DNA of 64,000 nt from Calliopsis andreniformis. Lineage: Eukaryota; Arthropoda; Insecta; Hymenoptera; Andrenidae. How positions within the stretch are numbered: the stretch's first letter is position 1; each line of letters begins with the position of its first letter. The stretch spans positions 1,302,001 through 1,366,000 of the forward strand of contig NW_027480440.1 of assembly GCF_051401765.1 (NCBI RefSeq), read 5' to 3'. Under the pieces are notes generated by a model. The model saw nothing but the letters and a program-made list of their open reading frames with translations. It was not told the DNA's origin and did no database searches. The position numbers and the translations under genes are program-made. This document shows, piece by piece, positions 36,301-49,500 of the stretch.

Positions 36301-38721
36301 TCCTCAATCCTCAGTCCTCTATCCTCAATGCTCAATCCTCAATCCTGAATCTTCAATCATCAATACTCAATCCTCAATCCTCAATCCTCAATCCTCAATC
36401 CTCAATCCTCATTCCTCAAACCTCAATCCTCAATCCTCAATCCTTAATCCTCAATTTTGAATCCTCAATCCCCAGTCCTCAATCTTCAATCCTCAATGCT
36501 CAATCCTCAATCCTCAATCCTCAGTCCTCAATCAACAATCCTCAATGCTCAATCCTCAATCCTCAATCTTCAATCCTCAATCTTCAATACCCAATCCTCA
36601 ATCCTCAATCCTCAATCCTCAATCCTCAATCCTCAATCCTCAACCTTCAGCCCTCATCCTCAATCCTCAATACTCAACCTCAATCCTCAATCTTCAATCC
36701 TCAATACACAATCTTCAATCCTCAATCCTCAGTCCTCAAACCTCAATTCTGAATCCTCAATCCTGAATCCTCAGTCTTCAGCCCTCAGTCCTCAACAATC
36801 AGTTGTCAATCCTCAATCCTCAACAGAATATCCACAATTCACAGTTTTCAATACCCAATACTCAATCTGCAATCTTCAAATCTCTATCCACAAACATCAA
36901 TTCTGATCACTCAACCATCAACACTCAGTCCTCAGTGTTCAATCCTCAATCCTCAACTCTCAATCTTCAATCCTCAATACTGAATCTTCAATCCTCAATC
37001 CTCAATCCTCAATCCTCAATCCTCAGACCCCAATCCCCAATCCTCAATCCTTAATCCTCATTCTTCAATCCTCAATACCCAATCCTCAATCTTTAATCCT
37101 CAATCCTCAATCCTCAATTCTCAATCCTCAATCCTCAGTCCTCAGACTTCAAACCTCAATCCTCAACCCTCAGCCCTCATCGTCAGTCCTCAAACCTCAA
37201 TCCTCCATCCTCAATCGTCAATCCTCAATCCTCAATCTTCAATCCTCTATACTCAATCTTCAATCCTCAATCCTCAATCCTCAATCCTCAATATTCAATC
37301 CTCAATACCCAATTTTCAATACTCAATCCACAATCATCAATCCTCAATCCTCAATTCTCAATCCTCAGCCCTCAGACCTCAGACCTCAAACCTCAATCCT
37401 CAACCCTCAGCCCTCATCGTCAATCCTCAAACCTCAATCCCCAATCCTCAATCGTCAATCCTCAATCCTCAATCATCAATCCTCAATACACAATCTTCAA
37501 TCCTCAATCCTCAATCCTCAGTCCTCATCCTCAATTATCCATCTCAATCCTTAATCCTTAACCCTCAATCTTCAATCCTCAATCCTCAATCCTCAGTCCT
37601 CAAACCTCAGTCCTCAATCCTCAATCTTCGATCCTCAATACTCAATCTTCAATCCTCAATCCTCAATCCTCAGTCCTTAATCCTCAATCTTCAATCCTCA
37701 ATCCCCAGTCCTCAATCTTCAATCCTCAATGCCCAAACCTCCATCCTCAATCCTCAGTACTCAATCCTCAACCCTCAGACCTCGTCATCGATCCTCAACC
37801 CTCAATAATCAATCTGCAATCTTCAGTCATCAATACTCGATCTTCAATCCTCAATCCTCAATACTGAATCCTCAATCCTCTATACTCAATCCCCAGTCCT
37901 CAGACCTCAATCTTCAATCCTCAATCCTCAATATTCAATCCTCAATGCCCAATCCTCCATCCTCAATCCTCAGTCCTCAATCCTCAACCCTCAGTCCTCG
38001 TCATCAATCCTCAACCCTCAATAACCAATCCGCAATCTTCAATCATCAATACTCAATCTTCAATCCTCAATCCTCAATACTGAATCCTCAACCCTCAATA
38101 CTCAATCCCCAGTCCTCAGTCCTCAATCTTCAATACTCAATCCTCAATCCTCAATCCTCAGTCCACGATCCTAAATCCGCAATCCTCAATACTCAATATT
38201 TAATCCTCAATACTCATCTTCAATCCTCAATCCTCAATCCTCAATCCTCAATCCTCAATCATCAATCCTCAATCTTCAATACTCAATCCTCAATCCTCAA
38301 TCCTCAATCCTCAATACTCAACCATCAATCCTCAACTCTCAATACTCAATAGAATATCCTGAATTCTCAGGATTCAATACTCAAACCTCAAACCTCAAAC
38401 CTCAGTCCTCATCCTCAATCCTCAACACTCAATCCACACTCCTCAACCCTCAATCCTCAACACTCAATCTTCAATCCTCAATCCTCAACCCTCAATCCTC
38501 AGTCCTCAGTCCTCAGTCATCAATCCTCAATCCTCATTCCTCAATCCTAAATCCTCAATCATCAATCCTCAATCTTCAATACTCAATCCTCAATCCTCAA
38601 TCCTGGATCCTCAATACTAAAGCATCAATCCTCAATTCTCAATACTCAATAGAACATCCTGAATTCTCAGGATTCAATACTCAAACCTCAAACCTCAAAC
38701 CTCAGCCATCATCCTCAATCC

Positions 38722-41700
38722 TCAATCCTCAATCGTCAATCCTCAACCTTCAATCCTCAACACTCAACCTTCAACCCTCAATCCTCAATCCTCAATCGTC
38801 AATCCGCAATCCTCCATGCTCAGTCATCAATCCTCAACCTTCAATACTCAATCCTCAATCCTCAATCCTCAATCCCCAACCCTCAATCCTCATTCCTCAA
38901 ACCTCAATCCCCAAACCTCGGTCCTCATCCTCAATTCTCAATCCTCAATCCGCAATCCTCAAACCACAACCCTCAACTGCCAGTCGTCGTCCTCAACACT
39001 CAACCCTCAATCCTCAATCCTGAATCGTCAATCATCAATACTCAATCCTCAATCCTCAATCCTCAATCCTCAATCCTCAATCCTCAATCCTCATTCCTCA
39101 AACCTCAATCCTCAATCCTCAATCCTTAATCCTCAATTTTGAATCCTCAATCCCCAGTCCTCAATCTTCAATCCTCAATGCTCAATCCTCAATCCTCAAT
39201 CCTCAGTCCTCAATCAACAATCCTCAATCCTCAATCCTCAATCCTCAATCTTCAATCCTCAATCTTCAATACTCAAACCTCAATCCTCAATCCTCAATCC
39301 TCAATCCTCAATCCTCAACCTTCAATCCTCAATACTCAATCATCAATCCTCAATTCTCAATCCTCAATCCTCAACCCTCAATCCTCAATCGTCAGTCTTC
39401 AATCCTCAATACTCAATCTTCAATCCTCAATCCTGAATCCTCAATCCTCAATCCTCATTCTTCAATCCTCAATCCTCAATCCTCAATTCTCTATACTCAA
39501 TCCTCAGACCTCAGTCCTCAAACCTCAATCCTCAACCCTCAGCCCTCATCCACAATCCTCAATACTCAACCTCAATCCTCAATCTTCAATCCTCAATACA
39601 CAATCTTCAATCCTCAATCCTCAGTCCTCAAACCTCAATTCTGAATCCTCAATCCTGAATCCTCAATCTTCAGCCCTCAGTCCTCAACAATCAGTTGTCA
39701 ATCCTCAATCCTCAACAGAATATCCACAATTCAAAGTTTTCAATACCCAATACTCAATCTGCAATCTTCAAATCTCTATCCACAAACATCAATTCTGATC
39801 ACTCAACCATCAACACTCAGTCCTCAATGTTCAATCCTCAATCCTCAACTCTCAATCTTCAATCCTCAATACTGAATCTTCAATCCTTAATCCTCAATCC
39901 TCAATCCTCAATCCTCAGACCCCAATCCCCAATCCTCAATCCTCAATCCTCATTCTTCAATCCTCAATACCCAATCCTCAACCTTCAATCCTCAATCCTC
40001 AATTCTCAATCCTCAATCCTCAGTCCTCAGACTTCAAACCTCAATCCTCAACCCTCAGCCCTCATCGTCAGTCCTCAAACCTAAATCCTCAATCCTCAAT
40101 CGTCAATCCTCAATCCTCAATCTTCAATCCTCAATACTCAATCTTCAATCCTCAATCCTCAATCCTCAATCCTCAATATTCAATCCTCAATACCCAATTT
40201 TCAATACTCAATCCGCAATCATCATACCGCAATCCTCAATCCTCAGTCATCAATCCTCAATCTTCAATACTCAATGGTCAATCCTCAGTCCTCAATACTC
40301 AATCGTCAATCCTCAGTCCTCAATCCTCAATCCTCAATCCTCGTACCTCAAACCTCAATCCTCAATCCTCAATCCTCATTCTTCAATCCTCAATACCCAA
40401 TCCTCAATCTTCAATCCTCAATCCTCAATCCTCAATTCTCAATCCTCAATCCTCAGTCCTCAGTCCTCAAACCTCAATCCTCAATCCTCAATCCTCAATC
40501 CTCAATACTCATTCCTCAAACCTCAATCCTCAAACCTCAGTCCTCATCCTCAATTCTCAATCCTCAATCCTCAATCCTCAATCCTCAATCTTCAATCCTC
40601 AATCCTCAATCCTCAATTCTCAATCCTCAGCCCTCAGACCTCAGACCTCAAACCTCAATCCTCAACCCTCAGCCCTCATCGTCAATCCTCAAACCTCAGT
40701 CCTCAATCCTCAATCGTCAATCCTCAATCCTCAATCATCAATCCCCAATACTCAATCTTCAATCCTCAATCCTCAATCCTCAGTCCTCATCCTCAATTCT
40801 CCATCTCAATCCTCAATCCTTAACCCTCAATCTTCAATCCTCAATAATCAATATCCAATCCTAGATCCCCAATCCCCAATCCTCAATCCTTACTCTTCAA
40901 TCTTCAATCCTCAATCCCCAGTCCCCAATCTTCAACCCTCAATGCTCAATCCTCAATCCTCAATCCTCAGTCCTCTATCCTCAATCCTCAATCCTCAATC
41001 CTCAGTCCTCAATCAACAATCCTCAATCCTCAATCCTCAATCCTCAATCTTCAATCCTCAATCTTCAATACTCAACCCTCAATCCTCAATCCTCAATCCT
41101 CAATCCTCAATCCTCAACCTTCAGCCCTCATCCTCAATCCTCAATACTCAACCTCAATCCTCAATCTTCAATCCTCAATACACAATCTTCAATCCTCAAT
41201 CCTCAGTCCTCAAACCTCAATTCTGAATCCTCAATCCTGAATCCTCAATCATCAGCCCTCAGTCCTCAACAATCAGTTGTCAATCCTCAATCCTCAACAG
41301 AATATCCACAATTCACAGTTTTCAATACCCAATACTCAATCTGCAATCTTCAAATCTCTATCCACAAACATCAATTCTGATCACTCAACCATCAACACTC
41401 AGTCCTCAGTGTTCAATCCTCAATCCTCAACTCTCAATCTTCAATCCTCAATACTGAATCTTCAATCCTCAATCCTCAATACTCAATCCTCAATCCTCAG
41501 ACCCCAATCCCCAATCCTCAATCCTCAATCCTCATTCTTCAATCCTCAATACCCAATCCTCAATCTTCAATCCTCAATCCTCAATTCTCAATCCTCAATC
41601 CTCAGTCCTCAGACTTCAAACCTCAATCCTCAACCCTGAGCCCTCATCGTCAGTCCTCAAACCTCAATCCTCAACCCTCAATCGTCAATCCTCAATCCTC

Positions 41701-42629
41701 AATCTGCAATCCTCAATACTCAATCTTCAATCCTCAATCCTCAATCCTCAATCCTCAATATTCAATCCTCAATACCCAACTTTCAATACTCAATCCGCAA
41801 TCATCATACCGCAATCCTCAATCCTCAGTCATCAATCCTCAATCTTCAATACTCAATGGTCAATCCTCAGTCCTCAATACTCAATCGTCAATCCTCAGTC
41901 CTCAATCCTCAATCCTCAATCCTCGTACCTCAAACCTCAATCCTCAATCCTCAACCCTCATTCTTCAATCCTCAATACCCAATCCTCAATCTTCAATCCT
42001 CAATCCCCAATCCTCACTTCTCAATCCTCAATCCTCAGTCCTCAGTCCTCAATCTTCAGTCCTCAATCCTCAATCCTCAATCCCCAATCTTCAGTCCTCA
42101 ATCCCCAATCCTCAATCCTCAATCCTCAATCCTCAATCCTCAAACCTCAATATTCTACACACAACCCTCAACCATCAATCCTCAGTACTCAACTATCAAC
42201 CCTCAGTTTTCAATACTCAATAGAATATTCTGAATTCTCAGGATTCTATACTCATTCCACAATACTCAATCATCAAATCTCAATCCTCAATCATCAATCC
42301 TCAACACTCAATCCTCAAACATCTGTCCTCATTCTTCAATCCTCAATCCTCAATCCTCAATCCCCTAACGTCAACCCTCAATCCTCTATCCTCTGTCCTC
42401 AGTCTTCAATCCTCAATACTCAATCTCCAATCCCCAGTCCTCAATCCTCAATTATCAATCCTCAATCCTGAATCTTCAATCCTCAATCACCAATACTCAA
42501 ACTTCAATCCTCAATACTCAATCTTCAATCCTCAATCCTCAATTCTCAATTCTCAATCCTCAATCCTCAATCCTCTATCGTCAATCCTCAATCCCCAATA
42601 CTCAATCTTCCGTCCTCAATCCTCAATCT
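38722..42629 (+). repeat. 3,908-bp local tandem duplication, unit 1
   Basis: Pure satellite sequence. Landmarks 38,816, 39,139, 40,274, 40,942, 41,277 and 41,856 all recur exactly 3,908 bp downstream. The counterpart in copy 1 of the large duplication (about 15.7-19.6 kb) is single, so this expansion happened only in copy 2, or was lost from copy 1. Boundaries are uncertain by some tens of bases because the seam lies in canonical heptamers. Confidence 0.88.
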
Positions 42630-45600
42630 TCAATCCTCAATCGTCAATCCTCAACCTTCAATCCTCAACACTCAACCTTCAACCCTCAATCCTCAATCCT
42701 CAATCGTCAATCCGCAATCCTCCATGCTCAGTCATCAATCCTCAACCTTCAATACTCAATCCTCAATCCTCAATCCTCAATCCCCAACCCTCAATCCTCA
42801 TTCCTCAAACCTCAATCCCCAAACCTCGGTCCTCATCCTCAATTCTCAATCCTCAATCCGCAATCCTCAAACCACAACCCTCAACTGCCAGTCGTCGTCC
42901 TCAACACTCAACCCTCAATCCTCAATCCTGAATCGTCAATCATCAATACTCAATCCTCAATCCTCAATCCTCAATCCTCAATCCTCAATCCTCAATCCTC
43001 ATTCCTCAAACCTCAATCCTCAATCCTCAATCCTTAATCCTCAATTTTGAATCCTCAATCCCCAGTCCTCAATCTTCAATCCTCAATGCTCAATCCTCAA
43101 TCCTCAATCCTCAGTCCTCAATCAACAATCCTCAATCCTCAATCCTCAATCCTCAATCTTCAATCCTCAATCTTCAATACTCAATCCTCAATCCTCAATC
43201 CTCAATCCTCAATCCTCAATCCTCAACCTTCAATCCTCAATACTCAATCATCAATCCTCAATTCTCAATCCTCAATCCTCAACCCTCAATCCTCAATCGT
43301 CAGTCTTCAATCCTCAATACTCAATCTTCAATCCTCAATCCTGAATCCTCAATCCTCAATCCTCATTCTTCAATCCTCAATCCTCAATCCTCAATTCTCT
43401 ATACTCAATCCTCAGACCTCAGTCCTCAAACCTCAATCCTCAACCCTCAGCCCTCATCCACAATCCTCAATACTCAACCTCAATCCTCAATCTTCAATCC
43501 TCAATACACAATCTTCAATCCTCAATCCTCAGTCCTCAAACCTCAATTCTGAATCCTCAATCCTGAATCCTCAATCTTCAGCCCTCAGTCCTCAACAATC
43601 AGTTGTCAATCCTCAATCCTCAACAGAATATCCACAATTGAAAGTTTTCAATACCCAATACTCAATCTGCAATCTTCAAATCTCTATCCACAAACATCAA
43701 TTCTGATCACTCAACCATCAACACTCAGTCCTCAATGTTCAATCCTCAATCCTCAACTCTCAATCTTCAATCCTCAATACTGAATCTTCAATCCTTAATC
43801 CTCAATCCTCAATCCTCAATCCTCAGACCCCAATCCCCAATCCTCAATCCTCAATCCTCATTCTTCAATCCTCAATACCCAATCCTCAACCTTCAATCCT
43901 CAATCCTCAATTCTCAATCCTCAATCCTCAGTCCTCAGACTTCAAACCTCAATCCTCAACCCTCAGCCCTCATCGTCAGTCCTCAAACCTAAATCCTCAA
44001 TCCTCAATCGTCAATCCTCAATCCTCAATCTTCAATCCTCAATACTCAATCTTCAATCCTCAATCCTCAATCCTCAATCCTCAATATTCAATCCTCAATA
44101 CCCAATTTTCAATACTCAATCCGCAATCATCATACCGCAATCCTCAATCCTCAGTCATCAATCCTCAATCTTCAATACTCAATGGTCAATCCTCAGTCCT
44201 CAATACTCAATCGTCAATCCTCAGTCCTCAATCCTCAATCCTCAATCCTCGTACCTCAAACCTCAATCCTCAATCCTCAATCCTCATTCTTCAATCCTCA
44301 ATACCCAATCCTCAATCTTCAATCCTCAATCCTCAATCCTCTATTCTCAATCCTCAATCCTCAGTCCTCAGTCCTCAAACCTCAATCCTCAATCCTCAAT
44401 CCTCAATCCTCAATACTCATTCCTCAAACCTCAATCCTCAAACCTCAGTCCTCATCCTCAATTCTCAATCCTCAATCCTCAATCCTCAATCCTCAATCTT
44501 CAATCCTCAATCCTCAATCCTCAATTCTCAATCCTCAGCCCTCAGACCTCAGACCTCAAACCTCAATCCTCAACCCTCAGCCCTCATCGTCAATCCTCAA
44601 ACCTCAGTCCTCAATCCTCAATCGTCAATCCTCAATCCTCAATCATCAATCCCCAATACTCAATCTTCAATCCTCAATCCTCAATCCTCAGTCCTCATCC
44701 TCAATTCTCCATCTCAATCCTCAATCCTTAACCCTCAATCTTCAATCCTCAATAATCAATATCCAATCCTAGATCCCCAATCCCCAATCCTCAATCCTTA
44801 CTCTTCAATCTTCAATCCTCAATCCCCAGTCCCCAATCTTCAACCCTCAATGCTCAATCCTCAATCCTCAATCCTCAGTCCTCTATCCTCAATCCTCAAT
44901 CCTCAATCCTCAGTCCTCAATCAACAATCCTCAATCCTCAATCCTCAATCCTCAATCTTCAATCCTCAATCTTCAATACTCAATCCTCAATCCTCAATCC
45001 TCAATCCTCAATCCTCAATCCTCAATCTTCAGCCCTCATCCTCAATCCTCAATACTCAACCTCAATCCTCAATCTTCAATCCTCAATACACAATCTTCAA
45101 TCCTCAATCCTCAGTCCTCAAACCTCAATTCTGAATCCTCAATCCTGAATCCTCAATCATCAGCCCTCAGTCCTCAACAATCAGTTGTCAATCCTCAATC
45201 CTCAACAGAATATCCACAATTCACAGTTTTCAATACCCAATACTCAATCTGCAATCTTCAAATCTCTATCCACAAACATCAATTCTGATCACTCAACCAT
45301 CAACACTCAGTCCTCAGTGTTCAATCCTCAATCCTCAACTCTCAATCTTCAATCCTCAATACTGAATCTTCAATCCTCAATCCTCAATACTCAATCCTCA
45401 ATCCTCAGACCCCAATCCCCAATCCTCAATCCTCAATCCTCATTCTTCAATCCTCAATACCCAATCCTCAATCTTCAATCCTCAATCCTCAATTCTCAAT
45501 CCTCAATCCTCAGTCCTCAGACTTCAAACCTCAATCCTCAACCCTGAGCCCTCATCGTCAGTCCTCAAACCTCAATCCTCAACCCTCAATCGTCAATCCT

Positions 45601-46537
45601 CAATCCTCAATCTGCAATCCTCAATACTCAATCTTCAATCCTCAATCCTCAATCCTCAATCCTCAATATTCAATCCTCAATACCCAACTTTCAATACTCA
45701 ATCCGCAATCATCATACCGCAATCCTCAATCCTCAGTCATCAATCCTCAGTCTTCAATACTCAATGGTCAATCCTCAGTCCTCAATACTCAATCGTCAAT
45801 CCTCAGTCCTCAATCCTCAATCCTCAATCCTCGTACCTCAAACCTCAATCCTCAATCCTCAACCCTCATTCTTCAATCCTCAATACCCAATCCTCAATCT
45901 TCAATCCTCAATCCCCAATCCTCACTTCTCAATCCTCAATCCTCAGTCCTCAGTCCTCAATCTTCAGTCCTCAATCCTCAATCCTCAATCCCCAATCTTC
46001 AGTCCTCAATCCCCAATCCTCAATCCTCAATCCTCAATCCTCAATCCTCAAACCTCAATATTCTACACACAACCCTCAACCATCAATCCTCAGTACTCAA
46101 CTATCAACCCTCAGTTTTCAATACTCAATAGAATATTCTGAATTCTCAGGATTCTATACTCATTCCACAATACTCAATCATCAAATCTCAATCCTCAATC
46201 ATCAATCCTCAACACTCAATCCTCAAACATCTGTCCTCATTCTTCAATCCTCAATCCTCAATCCTCAATCCCCTAACGTCAACCCTCAATCCTCTATCCT
46301 CTGTCCTCAGTCTTCAATCCTCAATACTCAATCTCCAATCCCCAGTCCTCAATCCTCAATCATCAATCCTCAATCCTGAATCTTCAATCCTCAATCACCA
46401 ATACTCAAACTTCAATCCTCAATACTCAATCTTCAATCCTCAATCCTCAATTCTCAATTCTCAATCCTCAATCCTCAATCCTCTATCGTCAATCCTCAAT
46501 CCCCAATACTCAATCTTCCGTCCTCAATCCTCAATCT
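42630..46537 (+). repeat. 3,908-bp local tandem duplication, unit 2
   Basis: Second unit of the pair, following the first directly. At the seam (about 42,618-42,654) the sequence switches from the block otherwise continuing at 19.6 kb/46.55 kb back to the block at 38.73 kb. Scattered single-base differences from unit 1, such as G at 43,640 in place of C near 39,732, show that the two units are not an exact copy-paste of reads. Confidence 0.88.
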
Positions 46538-49500
46538 TCAATCCTCAATCGTCAATCCTCAATCCCCAACCCTCTATCCTCAATCCTCAATCCTCAATCC
46601 TTAATCCTCAATCCTCAATCCTCAATCTTCAATCCCCAATACTCAATCTTCAATCCTCAATCCTCTATCCCCAGTCCTAAATCTTCAATCGTCAATGCTC
46701 AATAATCAGTCCTCAACCCTCAGTCCTCAATCCTCAATCCTCAATCCTCAATTCTCAATACTCAATAGAATATCCTGAATTCTCAGTTTTCACGACTCAA
46801 TCCTCAATCTTCAATATTCAAGTCTCCATCCACGAACATAAATTCTCATCACTCAACCCTCAACACTCAGTCCTCAATCTTCAATCCTCAATCCTCAATA
46901 CTCAATCTTCAATCCTCAATCCTCAATTCTCAATTCTCAATCCTCAATCCTCAATCCTCAATCGTCAATCCTCAATCCCCAATACTCAATCTTCCGTCCT
47001 CAATCCTCAACCCTCAATCCTCAATCGTCAATCCTCAATCCCCAATCCTCTATCCTCAATCCTCAATCCTCAATCCTTAATCCTCAATCCTCAATCCTCA
47101 ATCTTCAATCCCCAATACTCAATCTTCAATCCTCAATCCTCTATCCCCAGTCCTAAATCTTCAATCGTCAATGCTCAATAATCAGTCCTCAATCCTCAGT
47201 CCTCAATCCTCAATCCTCAATCCTCAATTCTCAATACTCAATAGAATATCCTGAATTCTCAGTTTTCACGACTCAATCCTCAATCTTCAATATTCAAGTC
47301 TCCATCCACGAACATCAATTCTCATCACTCAACCCTCAACACTCAGTTCTCAACCTTCAATTCTCAATCCTCAATCCTCAATCTTCAATCCTCAATACTT
47401 AATCTTCAATCCTCAATATTCGGCAAACAACCGTCAAACATCAATCCTCAATACTCAACCATCAATCCTCAATTCTCAGTACTCAATAGAATATCCTGAA
47501 TTCTCAGTTTTCAATACTCAATCCTCAATCTTCAATCTTCAAGTCTCCATCCACAAACATCAATTATCATCACTCAAACCTCAACACTCAGGCCCCAATC
47601 CTCAATCTTCAATCCTCAATCCTCAATACTCAATCCTCAGTCCTCAGTCCTCAATCTTCAATACTCAATCCTCAATCCCCAATCCTCAATCCTCAATCCT
47701 CAATCGTCAGTCTTCAATCCTCAATACACAATCTGCAATCCTCAGACCTCAATCCTCAATCCTCATTCCTCAAACCTCAATCCTCAACCTCAGTCCTCAT
47801 CCTCCATCCTCAAACCTCAATCCTCAATCCTCAATCTTCAATCCTCAATACTCAACCTTCAATCCTCAATCCTCAATCCCCAATCCTCAATCCTAAATCC
47901 TCAATCGTCAGTCTTCAATCCTCAATACACAATCTGCAATCCTCAGACCTCAACCCTCAACCCTCAATCCTCATTCTTCAATCCTCAATACCCAATCCTC
48001 AATCTTCAACCCTCAATCCTCAATCCTGAATTCTCAATCCTCAATCCTCAGTCCTCAGTCCTCAAACCTCAATCCTCAACCCTCAGCCATCATCCTCAAT
48101 CCTCAATCCTCGTTCCTCAATCCTCAATCCTCAATCCTCAATCCTCAATAGTCAATCTCTAATCCTAGATCCTCAATCCCCAATCATCGATCCTTAATCC
48201 TCAATCTCCAATCCTCAATCCTCAATCCTCAATCCTTAATACTCAATCCTCAATCCTCAATCTTCAATCCCCAATACTCAATCTTCAATCCTCAATCCTC
48301 TATCCCCAGTCCTAAATCTTCAATCGTCAATGCTCAATAATCAGTCCTCAATCCTCAGTCCTCAATCCTCAATCCTCAATCCTCAATTCTCAATACTCAA
48401 TAGAATATCCTGAATTCTCAGTTTTCACGACTCAATCCTCAATCTTCAATATTCAAGTCTCCATCCACGAACATCAATTCTCATCACTCAACCCTCAACA
48501 CTCAGTTCTCAACCTTCAATCCTCAATCCTCAATCCTCAATCTTCAATCCTCAATACTTAATCTTCAATCCTCAATATTCGGCAAACAACCGTCAAACAT
48601 CAATCCTCAATACTCAACCATCAATCCTCAATTCTCAGTACTCAATAGAATATCCTGAATTCTCAGTTTTCAATACTCAATCCTCAATCTTCAATATTCA
48701 AGTCTCCATCCACGAACATCAATTCTCATCACTCAACCCTCAACACTCAGTTCTCAACCTTCAATCCTCAATCCTCAATCCTCAATCTTCAATCCTCAAT
48801 ACTTAATCTTCAATCCTCAATATTCGGCAAACAACCGTCAAACATCAATCCTCAATACTCAACCATCAATCCTCAATTCTCAGTACTCAATAGAATATCC
48901 TGAATTCTCAGTTTTCAATACTCAATCCTCAATCTTCAATCTTCAAGTCTCCATCCACAAACATCAATTATCATCACTCAAACCTCAACACTCAGTCCTG
49001 CATCTTCAATCCTCAATCCTCAATCCTCAATCTTCAATCCTCAATACTCAATCTTCAATCCTCAATCCTCAATCTTCAATCCTCAATACTTAATCTTCAA
49101 TCCTCAATATTCAGCAAGCAACCCTCAACCATCAATCCTCAATACTCAACCATCAATCGTCAATTCTCAGTACTCAATAGAATATCCTGAATTCTCAGTT
49201 TTCAATACTCAATACTCAATCTGCAATCTTCAAATCTCTATGCACAAACGTCAATTCTCATCACTGACCCCTCAACACTCAGGCCCCAATCCTCAATCTT
49301 CAAACCTCAATCCTCAATACTCAATCCTCAGTCCTCAGTCCTCAATCTTCAATACTCAATCCTCAATCCCCAATCCTCAATCCTCAATCCTCAATCGTCA
49401 GTCTTCAATCCTCAATACACAATCTGCAATCCTCAGACCTCAATCCTCAATCCTCATTCCTCAAACCTCAATCCTCAACCTCAGTCCTCATCCTCCATCC

